Of a stretch of DNA of 64,000 nt, positions 39,710 through 49,223 are shown in pieces. Every line of letters starts with the position of its first letter. The first letter of the stretch is position 1. A program made the position numbers and the translations under genes. The DNA comes from Pseudomonas oryzae (GTDB lineage: Bacteria; Pseudomonadota; Gammaproteobacteria; Pseudomonadales; Pseudomonadaceae). The notes under the pieces are model-generated. The model ran no database searches and was not told the DNA's origin. It saw only the letters and a program-made list of their open reading frames with translations. The stretch lies in NCBI RefSeq assembly GCF_900104805.1, contig NZ_LT629751.1, positions 2,399,001 through 2,463,000 on the forward strand, written 5' to 3'.

Positions 39710-40606
39710 TTACGCGGACTCCCTCGTGGGTTGCAGCGCTACCTTGTTGGCAGAAAGGAAATCTCGCACGGTCGTAGGCTTCCGGCCCGTCAACTCTTCG
39801 ACGGCCTGAGTCACAGTGGCATGGAAGCCAACGGCCGTGGCCCGATCGAACTCGACCAGCGCACCAATTAACGTACGCGGCAGGCCAGTTCCAGCCATGA
39901 CATCACGCAGTGCAGCCTCCGTGATTTCCTCATGCACCAACTGCTTACCCGTCAGCTCTGACACGAACGCGGCAATATCTTCTGCGGTCACGGCTGCCGG
40001 GCCGGTGACCTCGATAATCCGGTTAGCGGTGTCGCCCGAAGCTAGTACCGCCGCATCGGCCCGGGCGCAATCTTCTCGCGTAACCCAGTGACGCCCTCGG
40101 TTGGCCGTCGCCGTGGTCAATACGCCACTGGCGATTGCCTGCGTCAGCATCCACAGCAAGTTTTCGGCATAAAGCCCATGGCGCATGAAGGTCCAACTCA
40201 TCGAGCTTGCGACGATGGCCTGCTCAGTCCAGAAATGATCGTCTTCCACGGCACTCTCGCTGCTCGGTTGCGGCGACGGCAACGATGTGTAGACGATGTG
40301 TTTGACTCCAGCTTTCTCGGCCGCGGCGATAGCAGCCTTGTGTTGGGCCAGCCGCCGACCGGGCACGTGGATGGCATCGGTGCTAATCAGCAACATGCGG
40401 TCGATACCAGCAAAAGCTGACGACAGGAATTCCGGGTGGTCGAAGTCGGCAGCGCGGACTTCGACCCCCTTAGCGGCAAGGTCAGCCAACTTGGACGGAT
40501 CGCGCGTGGTGGCAACGATGGGGCCGGCGTTTACTTCCAGCAGTGACTCGACTACGCGACGACCAAGATTGCCGGAAGCGCCGGTTACCAAGAGACGTTG
40601 GGACAT
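39710..40606 (-). CDS. NmrA-like NAD(P)H-binding reductase (quinone oxidoreductase 2 / YtfG type)
   Basis: A 298-residue atypical SDR. Nucleotide-binding GASGNLGRRV begins at residue 9; HIVYTSLPSP and TFMRHGLYAENLL match the YtfG/QorB-NmrA family, which reduces quinones with NADPH or binds NAD(P). It is divergent from an HxlR regulator, exactly the ytfG-ytfH (qorB-qorR) layout, so quinone-responsive control is likely. No other gene shares the transcript. Confidence 0.85.
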   Translation of the reverse strand: MSQRLLVTGASGNLGRRVVESLLEVNAGPIVATTRDPSKLADLAAKGVEVRAADFDHPEFLSSAFAGIDRMLLISTDAIHVPGRRLAQHKAAIAAAEKAGVKHIVYTSLPSPQPSSESAVEDDHFWTEQAIVASSMSWTFMRHGLYAENLLWMLTQAIASGVLTTATANRGRHWVTREDCARADAAVLASGDTANRIIEVTGPAAVTAEDIAAFVSELTGKQLVHEEITEAALRDVMAGTGLPRTLIGALVEFDRATAVGFHATVTQAVEELTGRKPTTVRDFLSANKVALQPTRESA

Positions 40607-40845
40607 GGTGGATCTGCCTTGACGTTTGGGTTGATGGGGGGATTGGCGTGTTGCTCACACCCCTGCCGTTGAACACCAGCAGCCCTACCTTTACGAGCCA
40701 CAAGGTGACGTGAAGACCATAGGAACACCGCGAGATGGTGGGTGCTTAGGACAACCCCAATCCAAGAGTAGAAGAGGGACTTAGTTCTCTTTTGTTCGTT
40801 AGGATAATATTGGCACTGTCGCGCTACCCACAAGAAGGCACATCC

Positions 40846-41277
40846 ATGTCACCGAGAAACATCCAGATGCCGGACGAATGCCTTTTCGTACGCGAAATCC
40901 TCGACCGGGTCGGTGACAAGTGGAGTCTATGCATCGTGGGCGCCCTGCGAGCGGGACCCAAACGCTTCAATGAGCTCAAGCGCGCCGTCGAGGGCATTTC
41001 TCAGCGCATGCTGACTCTCACACTTCGTGGACTGGAGCGCGACGGATTGATCAAGCGCAAGATGTTCCCAACGATCCCACCGCGAGTGGATTACGAACTG
41101 ACTGACCTTGGTCAGACCCTGTTGGAACCGGTGCTCGCCCTCGTTGCCTGGGCGGAACAGAACAAGGCGGTCATTCAGGGCGCGCGATCGGACTATGACG
41201 CAATGAGCGGGACGTCGTCGCCACCGGCTCCACTACCTTTGCAGGCGCACTCTGACTCGCGAGTCCAACCTCGCTAA
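40846..41277 (+). CDS. HxlR-family transcriptional regulator (QorR/YtfH-like)
   Basis: A 143-residue winged HTH of the HxlR family: CLFVREILDRVGDKWSLCIVGAL, GPKRFNELKRAVEGISQRMLTLTLRGLERDGLI and YELTDLGQTLLEP. The N-terminal Cys of the CLF motif is the usual redox-sensing residue of this group. ATG 40846 gives the standard start (an upstream frame to 40792 lacks support). Divergent from the reductase gene, which it probably represses. Confidence 0.9.
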   Translation: MSPRNIQMPDECLFVREILDRVGDKWSLCIVGALRAGPKRFNELKRAVEGISQRMLTLTLRGLERDGLIKRKMFPTIPPRVDYELTDLGQTLLEPVLALVAWAEQNKAVIQGARSDYDAMSGTSSPPAPLPLQAHSDSRVQPR

Positions 41278-41445
41278 AACGGAACGTTTTCTTCTCACAG
41301 CGCTGCTGCCGGCCTAGAGTGGATCCTTGTTGATAGAAGGATTGTTGCCTGGCACATAAAATGTCCCGGAACTCGACGGCTTGCACCTAGCGTTGCGCCA
41401 CATCGACACGTAGCTCGGCGAGCCTCAGTGCTGGAGTCATCGTGA

Positions 41446-41473
41446 AATAAAAAACCCGCTCCGAGGAGCGGGT
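41446..41473 (-). terminator. Rho-independent terminator of the etfBA operon
   Basis: Stem ACCCGCTCC/GGAGCGGGT (41454-41473) followed on the minus strand by TTTTTTATTT. It lies 30 bases after the etfA stop. Confidence 0.9.
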
Positions 41474-41502
41474 CTTCTGTATGGCGGGCCAGGAAAGCGC
41501 TG

Positions 41503-42432
41503 TTACAGCAGCTTTTCCAGTTCCGGTACGATCTCGAATAGGTCACCCACCAGGCCGTAGTCGGCCACCTGGAAGATCGGGGCTTCTTCGTCCTTGTTGA
41601 TGGCGACGATGACCTTGGAGTCCTTCATGCCCGCCAGGTGCTGGATGGCACCGGAGATACCGACGGCGATGTACAGCTGCGGCGCGACGATCTTGCCGGT
41701 CTGGCCGACCTGCAAGTCGTTTGGCACGAAGCCGGCGTCGACAGCGGCACGGGACGCGCCCACGGCAGCACCCAGCTTGTCGGCCAGGGCGTACAGGTGC
41801 TTGAAGTTGTCGCCGTTCTGCATGCCACGGCCGCCGGAAACGACGATCTTGGCAGCGGTCAGTTCCGGACGGTCGGACTTGGCCAGTTCCTCGCCGACGA
41901 AGGCGGACTTGCCGGCGTCGCTGGCGGTGCCCACGGCTTCGATGGCAGCGGAACCGCCTTCGGCGACAGCGGCGTCGAAACCGGTGGAACGTACTGTGAT
42001 CACCTTCACGGCAGCCGAGGACTGCACGGTGGCGATGGCGTTACCGGCGTAGATCGGACGCTTGAAGGTATCGGCGCTCTCGACGGCGATGATCTCGGAG
42101 ATCTGGTCGACGTCCAGCAGGGCCGCCACGCGCGGCAGGTAGTTCTTGCCGTTGGTAGTAGCGGGCGCCAGCACGTGGCTGTAGCCCTTGCCCAGCTCGG
42201 CAATCAGCGGTGCGACGTTTTCCGGCAGCTGGTGGGCGTAGGCGGCGTTGTCGGCTACCAGCACCTTGGACACGCCAGCGATCTTGGCAGCGGCTTCGGC
42301 GGCGGTGCCAACACCCTGACCTGCAACCAGCACGTGGATGTCGCCACCGATCTTCTGAGCGGCGGTCACGGTGTTGAGGGTGGCGGCTGCCAGAGCGGCA
42401 TTGGTGTGTTCAGCGATTACAAGGACGGCCAT
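41503..42432 (-). CDS. etfA: Electron transfer flavoprotein alpha subunit
   Basis: A 309-residue protein with the FAD-binding signature near the C terminus ([41 protein letters not shown]) and [24 protein letters not shown] takes electrons from acyl-CoA dehydrogenases and passes them to ETF-ubiquinone oxidoreductase. It starts one base after the etfB stop, so the subunits are coupled. A strong terminator follows. Confidence 0.97.
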   Translation of the reverse strand: MAVLVIAEHTNAALAAATLNTVTAAQKIGGDIHVLVAGQGVGTAAEAAAKIAGVSKVLVADNAAYAHQLPENVAPLIAELGKGYSHVLAPATTNGKNYLPRVAALLDVDQISEIIAVESADTFKRPIYAGNAIATVQSSAAVKVITVRSTGFDAAVAEGGSAAIEAVGTASDAGKSAFVGEELAKSDRPELTAAKIVVSGGRGMQNGDNFKHLYALADKLGAAVGASRAAVDAGFVPNDLQVGQTGKIVAPQLYIAVGISGAIQHLAGMKDSKVIVAINKDEEAPIFQVADYGLVGDLFEIVPELEKLL

Positions 42433-42433
42433 C

Positions 42434-43183
42434 TCAGATCACCTTCGCTTCGTTCTTCAGTTTCTCGACCAGCTCGGCCACGGACTTGACCTTGATGCCA
42501 GCCTGACGGGCAGCCGGTGCTTCGACTTTCAGGGTCTTGACGGTGGAAGCGGTGGAAACGCCCAGGGCGTCCGGGGTCACGACGTCCAGCGGCTTCTTCT
42601 TGGCCTTCATGATGTTCGGCAGCGACGCGTAGCGCGGCTCATTCAGGCGCAGGTCGGTGGTGACGATCGCCGGCAGGGCCAGCGCGACGGTCTGCAGGCC
42701 GCCGTCGATCTCACGGGTGACGTTGACCTTGTCGCCAGCCACTTCAACCTTGGAGGCGAAGGTGCCTTGGGCGTAGCCGGTCAGGGCGCCCAGCATCTGG
42801 CCGGTCTGGTTGTTGTCGCTGTCGATGGCCTGTTTGCCGAGGATGACCAGTTGCGGCTGCTCCTTGTCGACCACGGCTTTCAGCGCCTTGGCCACGGCCA
42901 GGGAGTTCAGCTCGTCGGCGGACTCGACCAGGATGGCGCGATCGGCGCCCAGGGCCAGGGCAGTACGCAGCTGCTCTTGAGCAGTGTTCGGGCCGATGGT
43001 GACGACGACGATTTCACTCGCTACGCCTTTTTCTTTCAGACGGACGGCTTCTTCCACGGCAATTTCGCAGAACGGGTTCATCGACATCTTCACGTTGGCG
43101 AGGTCGACGCCGGAGTTGTCCGCCTTGACGCGGACTTTGACGTTGTAGTCGACCACTCGTTTAACGGCTACGAGGACTTTCAT
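42434..43183 (-). CDS. etfB: Electron transfer flavoprotein beta subunit
   Basis: A 249-residue protein: [20 protein letters not shown] start, [28 protein letters not shown], and the ETF-beta signature [34 protein letters not shown] 43183 matches the usual start and follows a GGAGACTCTT site. It heads the etfBA pair; the acyl-CoA dehydrogenase at 49224 is a natural electron donor. Confidence 0.97.
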   Translation of the reverse strand: MKVLVAVKRVVDYNVKVRVKADNSGVDLANVKMSMNPFCEIAVEEAVRLKEKGVASEIVVVTIGPNTAQEQLRTALALGADRAILVESADELNSLAVAKALKAVVDKEQPQLVILGKQAIDSDNNQTGQMLGALTGYAQGTFASKVEVAGDKVNVTREIDGGLQTVALALPAIVTTDLRLNEPRYASLPNIMKAKKKPLDVVTPDALGVSTASTVKTLKVEAPAARQAGIKVKSVAELVEKLKNEAKVI

Positions 43184-43246
43184 AAGAGTCTCCAAAAACA
43201 ATATGAGCGGAGCGCACCTGGAGGGTGCTCTAGCGATATGGGGAAG

Positions 43247-44485
43247 TCAGAGCTCGCCGAGCTGTTCAATCACCCCAGCCGCCTTGAGCTCACTCAGACG
43301 GGCATCGTTGAGACCAAGCTGCCGCTTCAGTACTTCGTCGGTGTGCTCACCAAGACGTGGCGCTGGGCGCACGTACTGGACGGGCGTATCGGACAGCTTC
43401 ACGGGACTGCCAACCATCCTGAATTCGGGATTCAGCGCATGGGGGATATCGACCAGCATTTCACGAGCCACTACCTGTGGTTCGGCCAGTGCCCGACCGA
43501 TATCGTTGATGACGCCTACCGGTACCTTGACCGAGTGAATTTTGGCTACCCAGCTGTCGGCAGTATCACTAACGAAGTGTTCGGCAAGCATGCTGACGAT
43601 CGCCTCACGGTTTCGTACTCGATCGGCATTTTTCGCAAAACGCGGATCGCTCGGCAGGTCGGGGAGACCGATGACATTGCACAAGGCAACGAACTGGCTG
43701 TCGTTACCGCAGGCGATGATGAAGTCCCGGTCCTGGGCGGAAAATACTTGGTAAGGGACAATGTTGACGTGCGCATTGCCTTGACGCCCGGGGGAACGCT
43801 CGGTGCTCAGGTAGTTCTGGCTCTGGTTGCCCAGTGCTGCGACCTGCACGTCCAGCAGCGCCATGTCACAGTGCTGCCCACGGCCAGTCTTCTGACGCGC
43901 GAGCAGCGCCGCCTGAATCGCGATGGTGGAGTACAGGCCGGTCATCAAATCAGCCACGGCAACCCCGACCTTCTGAGGCCCCGCGCCCGGTACCCCATCT
44001 TTCTCGCCGGTGATGCTCATCAGTCCACCCATGCCCTGGATGATGAAGTCATAGCCAGGCTCTTCCGAACGCGGGCCGGTCTGACCAAAACCGGTGATCG
44101 AGCAGTACACCAGCCGCGGATTGAGCTTCGACAGACTGTCGTAGTCGAGTCCGTACTTCGCCAGTGAACCAACCTTATAGTTCTCGATCAGTACATCGCA
44201 CTCACAAACCATCGCACGAACCAGATCTTGCCCTTCAGGCGTGGCGAGATTCAGTGCTACCGAAAGCTTGTTGCGGTTCGCGGACTGGTAGTAGGACGCC
44301 TCGGAGCTGTCCGAACCGTCAGCGTTCTTCATGTAGGGAGGCCCCCACCCTCGAGTGTCGTCCCCCACGCCAGGCCGTTCGATCTTGATGACTTCCGCTC
44401 CCAGGTCAGCCAGGAGCTGGCCACACCAGGGGCCAGCCAAAACTCGACTCAGGTCCAGTACGCGGTATCCGGTTAATGCACCCAT
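43247..44485 (-). CDS. CaiB/BaiF-family (class III) CoA transferase
   Basis: A 412-residue CoA transferase: YRVLDLSRVLAGPWCGQLLADLGAEVIKIERPGVGDDTRGWGPP, NRNKLSVALNL and CSITGFGQTGP; the catalytic Asp lies in CDMALLDVQVAALG. It moves CoA between acids, activating the substrate for beta-oxidation in this cluster. It follows the thiolase gene by 25 bases and so is probably in the same transcript. Confidence 0.92.
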   Translation of the reverse strand: MGALTGYRVLDLSRVLAGPWCGQLLADLGAEVIKIERPGVGDDTRGWGPPYMKNADGSDSSEASYYQSANRNKLSVALNLATPEGQDLVRAMVCECDVLIENYKVGSLAKYGLDYDSLSKLNPRLVYCSITGFGQTGPRSEEPGYDFIIQGMGGLMSITGEKDGVPGAGPQKVGVAVADLMTGLYSTIAIQAALLARQKTGRGQHCDMALLDVQVAALGNQSQNYLSTERSPGRQGNAHVNIVPYQVFSAQDRDFIIACGNDSQFVALCNVIGLPDLPSDPRFAKNADRVRNREAIVSMLAEHFVSDTADSWVAKIHSVKVPVGVINDIGRALAEPQVVAREMLVDIPHALNPEFRMVGSPVKLSDTPVQYVRPAPRLGEHTDEVLKRQLGLNDARLSELKAAGVIEQLGEL

Positions 44486-44510
44486 TAATTACACCCTCGC
44501 TACTGCGCGC

Positions 44511-45713
44511 TTACACACGCGCGATCACCATTGCCAGCCCCTGGCCGACACCGATGCACAGACTCACAACCGCATAGCGCCCACCACTGCGTTGCAACTC
44601 TCGTGCTGCGCCAAGGGCAAGTCGCGCGCCGGAAGCCCCCAGTGGGTGCCCCACTGCAATTGCACCACCATTGGGATTTACACGAGCATCGTCGAAGGCA
44701 ACGCCGAGTCCGCGCAGGCAACCCAGTACCTGGGAGGCGAAGGCCTCGTTGATCTCAATGATGTCCATGTCTGCCAGGCTCAGTCCGGCGCGCTGAAGCG
44801 CCTTGTTGATCGCCTCAACCGGTCCAACGCCCATGATGCGCGGCTCTACACCGACCGCGGCTGCGGAGAGAATGCGGGCCATTGGCTTAAGGCCGAAGCG
44901 CTCACCTGCTGCGGCAGAACCGATCAGCAAAGCTGCTGCACCATCGTTCACACCAGATGCATTGCCTGCGGTGACAACCCCACCCGCGAACAACGGCCGC
45001 AGGCGTACCAGGGCCGCCTGGTCGGACTCGGGACGAGGATGCTCGTCATGCTCGACGACTCTGGGCGGCGTCTTACGGCCCGTGGGCACACTGACAGGCA
45101 TAATCTCGTCGGCGAAGAAACCAAAACTGCGAGCCGCTTCGTAGCGGGCCTGGGAAGCTGCAGCGAAACGGTCGGCCTCCTCGCGGCTGATGCCATATTC
45201 ATGAGCCACGTTATCGCCAGTCTGCGGCATGCTGTCGTTGCCAAAAGCCTCGATGATTCGCGGGTTGGGAAAGCGCGCCCCGATCGTACTGTCGAACGCC
45301 GTGAAATCACGGCTGTAGGCCGCTTCGGCCTTGGCAATCACAAACGGCGCGCGAGACATGCTTTCCACGCCACCGGCGACAAACAGATCGCCCTCACCGC
45401 AGGTCACCGCCCGCGCAGCATCGATTACCGCCGCCAAGCCGCTGGCGCACAGACGGTTAACCGTCTGCCCCGGCACAGTCACCGGCAGGCCGGCCAGCAA
45501 GGCGGCATGACGGGCAATGTTTCGGCTGTCTTCACCGGCCTGGTTGGTGTTGCCGAGGATCACATCCTCAACGGCATCACCCGGCACGCCATTTCGGGCC
45601 AGCAGTTCACGAATCACAAGAGCAGCGAGATCGTCCGGACGAACCGGAGCAAGTGCACCGCCATGGCGGCCAAAGGGGGTACGCAGGCCGGCATACAGAA
45701 ATGCATTGAGCAT
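44511..45713 (-). CDS. Thiolase (acetyl-CoA/3-oxoadipyl-CoA acyltransferase type)
   Basis: A 400-residue thiolase. Nucleophile Cys in NRLCASGLAAVIDAARA, GGVESMSRAPFVIAK, catalytic His in NPNGGAIAVGHPLGASGAR and second Cys in SLCIGVGQGLAMV. The start is ATG 45713. The N-terminal half resembles PcaF/PaaJ 3-oxoadipyl-CoA thiolases, which would give succinyl-CoA and acetyl-CoA from a dicarboxylic substrate; chain specificity cannot be fixed from the sequence alone. Confidence 0.92.
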   Translation of the reverse strand: MLNAFLYAGLRTPFGRHGGALAPVRPDDLAALVIRELLARNGVPGDAVEDVILGNTNQAGEDSRNIARHAALLAGLPVTVPGQTVNRLCASGLAAVIDAARAVTCGEGDLFVAGGVESMSRAPFVIAKAEAAYSRDFTAFDSTIGARFPNPRIIEAFGNDSMPQTGDNVAHEYGISREEADRFAAASQARYEAARSFGFFADEIMPVSVPTGRKTPPRVVEHDEHPRPESDQAALVRLRPLFAGGVVTAGNASGVNDGAAALLIGSAAAGERFGLKPMARILSAAAVGVEPRIMGVGPVEAINKALQRAGLSLADMDIIEINEAFASQVLGCLRGLGVAFDDARVNPNGGAIAVGHPLGASGARLALGAARELQRSGGRYAVVSLCIGVGQGLAMVIARV

Positions 45714-45743
45714 CAAATGTTCCCAGGTCAGTTGAATGAAGGT

Positions 45744-47273
45744 TTAGGCCAGTTCCGGCTCGGGTTGGCGCAGGGAAAGACCCAGCTCGGCGCGGCGCCG
45801 CAGCCAGGGGCCCGGGCGATAGCGCGGATCGCCGGTCAGGTAGGAGATGCGCGCGAGAATCTCAAGCAGGCGCTTCGCGCCCAACTCATCGCCCCAAGCA
45901 AGTGGCCCCCTCGGATAACCCAGACCACGACGCACTCCCTCGTCCAGATCGTCTACAGTAGAGATCCGTTGCTGAGCGATGTCCCCTGCCAAGTTAACGA
46001 TCATGGCCATCACGCGCTGGGCGACGAAACCAACGCTGTCGTTGATAACCGTCACGCCGACGCCGTCCCCAGCCAACAATGCATGAGCAGCTTCACGCAC
46101 GGCCGGTGCAGTGACGGGCGTCTGCATCAGACAGCGGTGGCGCTGTAGGTCCAGCAGCATGTCGATGCATATGGTGCGTGCCGGATCGGTGCCAAAGCGC
46201 AGACATGCACTGCTGGCATCATGGCCATAAGGCGCCAACAGACAGAGTGCTTCCTCGGAGGGGTGCTCGCCCCACTCCAAACGCCCGCCCAATTTCTGCA
46301 CCAACGCGCCCAGGGTGACGCCATCTTGCTCATTCTCTGTCCCGAGCCAAATCGGTGGTAGAACCTGCACCGTCGGCACCAGCTGCGGGGCGGGAGCATC
46401 GATCATCTGTCCATCACGGTAGCGGTAGAAGCCGCGCCCAGCCTTGCGCCCCACGTACCCTGCCTCAAGCATGAGGCGTGTCAGCGCAGCCGGTCGATAG
46501 CGGGGATCCTGAAAGAACTGGTTGTAGATCGACTCGATTACCGGATGCGAGACATCCAAGGCCGTGAGATCGAAGAGTTCCAGCGGCCCCATACGGAAGC
46601 CCATACCTTCGCGCAGGATACGATCTATATCGGCTGGCTCAGCCACGCCCTCTTTGAGGATCTGCAGCGCCTCCGTACTGTAGGCGCGGCCAGCGTGGTT
46701 GATGATGAACCCGGGAGTATCCTTGGCACGAATGCCACGATGCCCAATTCGTGCTGCCAGCGCCTGCAAGCAGTCTCCCACAGCCGGGTCAGTGGCCAAG
46801 CCATCGATCACTTCGACGACTTTCATCAGCGGCACAGGGTTGAAGAAGTGGAAACCTGCCACCCGCTCGGGATGTCGACAGCCACAAGCAATGCTAGTAA
46901 CCGACAGCGACGATGTATTAGTTGCTAAAATACAATCGGAAGTAACCACTGCTTCCAACTCAGCAAGCAGTTTCTGCTTTACATCCAACCTTTCAATGAT
47001 GGCTTCCACCACCAGTTGGGCACCGCTCAGTTGATCCAGGGCCGTCGCGACCTGTAGTCGCCCCAGCGCTGCCCCCGCTTCGGAGGCAGGGATCTTGCCC
47101 TTCTCCACCAGCTTGTCGAAGGTCTTCTTTAGGTTTTCGCAGGCGGCCTGTGCGGCGCCCTCTCGGGCATCAAAAAGTCGAACCTGAATGCCAGCCTGCA
47201 CGGCGATCTGGGCAATGCCGGTGCCCATGACACCGGTGCCGACGATGGCCATACGCTCGATACTGCGTGTCAT
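45744..47273 (-). CDS. 3-hydroxyacyl-CoA dehydrogenase (PaaH/PaaC-like, double C-terminal domain)
   Basis: A 509-residue protein. N-terminal NAD domain with MAIVGTGVMGTGIAQIAVQAG, catalytic region NTSSLSVTSIACGCRHPERVAGFHFFNPVPLMKVVE, then two copies of the C-terminal 3HCDH domain (around residues 190-290 and 400-500), an arrangement typical of PaaH-type enzymes. ATG 47273 is preferred to an upstream 47348 start because of motif position. It is 1 base after the enoyl-CoA hydratase stop and about 30 bases before the thiolase. Confidence 0.93.
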   Translation of the reverse strand: MTRSIERMAIVGTGVMGTGIAQIAVQAGIQVRLFDAREGAAQAACENLKKTFDKLVEKGKIPASEAGAALGRLQVATALDQLSGAQLVVEAIIERLDVKQKLLAELEAVVTSDCILATNTSSLSVTSIACGCRHPERVAGFHFFNPVPLMKVVEVIDGLATDPAVGDCLQALAARIGHRGIRAKDTPGFIINHAGRAYSTEALQILKEGVAEPADIDRILREGMGFRMGPLELFDLTALDVSHPVIESIYNQFFQDPRYRPAALTRLMLEAGYVGRKAGRGFYRYRDGQMIDAPAPQLVPTVQVLPPIWLGTENEQDGVTLGALVQKLGGRLEWGEHPSEEALCLLAPYGHDASSACLRFGTDPARTICIDMLLDLQRHRCLMQTPVTAPAVREAAHALLAGDGVGVTVINDSVGFVAQRVMAMIVNLAGDIAQQRISTVDDLDEGVRRGLGYPRGPLAWGDELGAKRLLEILARISYLTGDPRYRPGPWLRRRAELGLSLRQPEPELA

Positions 47274-47274
47274 G

Positions 47275-48060
47275 TCACTCCCCCTTGAAGATGGCTTCAC
47301 GTTTTTCCAGGAAGGCGGCTGCGCCTTCCTTTTGGTCTTGCGAGTCAAACAGCAGCTGGAAAGCCTTGCGCTCCAACATCAGCGCACTGTCCAACGGCAG
47401 ATCAGCGCCGCACAGCAGCACCTCTTTGATCTGTGCTACTGCCAACGGCGGTAGTGCTGCAATCTCCGATGCAAGCTCAAGCGCTCGCGGCAATGTCCGA
47501 TCATCGCTTACAACTTCACTGACCATGCCGATGGCCAACGCTTCAGGGGCCTTAACTAAGCAGCCGGTCAGGGCGATTCGCATCGCCTGGAATTTGCCTA
47601 CCGCGCGAATCAAGCGCTGGGTGCCACCGGCTCCAGGCATAAGACCCAGCTTCACCTCAGGCTGGCCGAATCGGGCCGACTCACCAGCAACGATGAGATC
47701 GCAATGCATGGCAAGTTCGCAGCCTCCGCCCAAGGCGAAGCCGTTCACTGCTGCGATGACTGGCTTCGGGCAGCGGCTGATCGCCTCCCACAAGTACTCG
47801 GCATGACGGAGGTACATCTCGATCGGGGTAGCCTGGGCGAACTCGCGAATGTCAGCTCCGGCGACGAAGCAACTCTCGCCACCGGTCAGGACGATTGCCC
47901 TTACTCGCGAGTCGCTGGCAAGAGCACGGAAATGCTCGGCCAGCTGCTGACGCACGTGGGTGTTGAGCGCGTTACGCGCCTCAGGACGGTCAATGCGGAC
48001 AATCGCCACGCCCTTCTTTTGAATCTGAACATGGACGAGGGTGTCCTCTTGGGAACTCAT
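47275..48060 (-). CDS. Enoyl-CoA hydratase/isomerase (PaaF-like)
   Basis: A 261-residue crotonase: RPEARNALNTHVRQQL, oxyanion segment CFVAGADIREFA, GFALGGGCELAMHCDL with the first Glu and GQPEVKLGLMPGAGGTQRL with the second. ATG 48060 is used; an upstream frame lacks a site. It is the first gene of the minus-strand operon hydratase-dehydrogenase-thiolase-CoA transferase. A palindrome TTTCGCCAGGCGAAA lies 17-31 bases before the start, a likely IclR operator. Confidence 0.93.
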   Translation of the reverse strand: MSSQEDTLVHVQIQKKGVAIVRIDRPEARNALNTHVRQQLAEHFRALASDSRVRAIVLTGGESCFVAGADIREFAQATPIEMYLRHAEYLWEAISRCPKPVIAAVNGFALGGGCELAMHCDLIVAGESARFGQPEVKLGLMPGAGGTQRLIRAVGKFQAMRIALTGCLVKAPEALAIGMVSEVVSDDRTLPRALELASEIAALPPLAVAQIKEVLLCGADLPLDSALMLERKAFQLLFDSQDQKEGAAAFLEKREAIFKGE

Positions 48061-48076
48061 GCTGCCTCCAACCAAG

Positions 48077-48091
48077 TTTCGCCAGGCGAAA
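48077..48091. promoter_or_regulatory. Palindromic operator candidate before the hydratase operon
   Basis: TTTCGCCAGGCGAAA is a 15-base palindrome. A near-identical copy, TTTCGCCTAGCGAAA, lies at 48240-48254 in the same divergent gap. IclR proteins bind such short palindromes, and an IclR gene starts at 48298. Confidence 0.75.
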
Positions 48092-48239
48092 CACGATTTC
48101 GTATTTATGATTATCATAGTGACAGGTCGACATGAATGTAAACGCCAAGTGTCTGGCAAAATATAAAAACCAATATAAATCAGTATGTTAGATGAGTATT
48201 CAAATGAGCGATTGGCGCAAGCCGCAGAAAATGCTAGAA

Positions 48240-48254
48240 TTTCGCCTAGCGAAA
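48240..48254. promoter_or_regulatory. Palindromic operator candidate before the iclR-type gene
   Basis: TTTCGCCTAGCGAAA, 44 bases before the IclR start, differs from the copy at 48077 only at the centre. Two sites facing the two divergent promoters suggest joint auto- and operon regulation. Confidence 0.75.
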
Positions 48255-48297
48255 CTCAATTTTATTTTCTTGATTTATTGAAAAGGAGGGTTCTACC

Positions 48298-49164
48298 ATG
48301 CGTCGTAACAGGGCGGATCGGGATGACGGCGGGCAATCCAGTCATGAGAGCGAACTCGCCCTCCTGGAGAAGGGCCTGCTTGACCCCATCACGGCGATGA
48401 ACGAGGAGGAAAACAGTGGTCAGTTCGTCACTGCGCTAGCCCGTGGTCTTGAACTGATGCGTTGCTTCAGCCCACGCGAAAACGTTCTCGGTAATCAGGA
48501 ATTGGCTCGTATGACCGGCCTACCCAAGCCGACCGTGACGCGGCTGACCAACACGCTGATGCGCTTGGGCTGCCTGAAGCGAGAGCTACACTCGGGCAAG
48601 TATCAGCTGGATGTAGGCGTGCTCGGATTTGGCTACGCGATGCTCTCCAACCTGTCGATCAGGACTGTCGCGCATCCACTGATGGAGCAGCTGGCAAACC
48701 ATGCACAGGCTGCCGTTGCCATGGCAGCCCGTGACAGATTGCAGATGGTTTACCTGGATGTAGTACAGGGCCAGGGAAACATGACCATGCGCAGGCAGAT
48801 CGGAACCTACCTGCCGCTAGCGCAGAGCTCAGTAGGCCGAGCATGCCTGGCCGCAATGCCGGAGAACGAGCAGGAATTCCTGCTTGAACATATCCGTCAG
48901 CGCGAAATTGAACAGTGGCCGGCCCTGCGCAAAGGGCTGGAGCGCGCGTTCAGGGATTACGCCGATTACGGTTATTGCCTGTCGATCGGCGAGTGGCACC
49001 GCGACGTCAACTCTGTCGCTGTGCCCTTGGTACATCCGCAGTATGGGCTGCTGGCCTTCAATTGCGGCGGACCGAGCTTCCAGCTACCACGCGAGAAGCT
49101 CGAAGACGATATCGGGCCTCGCCTGATCAACATGGTTAACAACATTGGCGCCGCCGCTCGCTGA
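48298..49164 (+). CDS. IclR-family transcriptional regulator
   Basis: A 288-residue regulator: winged HTH (NQELARMTGLPKPTVTRLTNTLMRLGCLKRE) at residues ~65-95 and an IclR effector domain (DRLQMVYLDVVQGQG, SSVGRACLAAMPENE). ATG 48298 follows a very strong AAAAGGAGGG site; an internal ATG at 48400 would give a more typical ~254-residue protein without the 34-residue polar extension. Divergent from the hydratase operon and followed by the acyl-CoA dehydrogenase, both likely targets. A decayed relative lies at 39405-39695. Confidence 0.92.
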   Translation: MRRNRADRDDGGQSSHESELALLEKGLLDPITAMNEEENSGQFVTALARGLELMRCFSPRENVLGNQELARMTGLPKPTVTRLTNTLMRLGCLKRELHSGKYQLDVGVLGFGYAMLSNLSIRTVAHPLMEQLANHAQAAVAMAARDRLQMVYLDVVQGQGNMTMRRQIGTYLPLAQSSVGRACLAAMPENEQEFLLEHIRQREIEQWPALRKGLERAFRDYADYGYCLSIGEWHRDVNSVAVPLVHPQYGLLAFNCGGPSFQLPREKLEDDIGPRLINMVNNIGAAAR

Positions 49165-49223
49165 CCCTACAGGGTGACGGTGCCCAGCCACACCGGCCCG
49201 ATTTGGGGCCTTGAGGAGAGCAC

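Noticed and set aside
41638-44167. Long plus-strand frames opposite etfA, etfB and the CoA transferase
   Set aside because: Antisense shadows with His/Gly/Asp-rich low-complexity translations; the minus-strand genes are certain.
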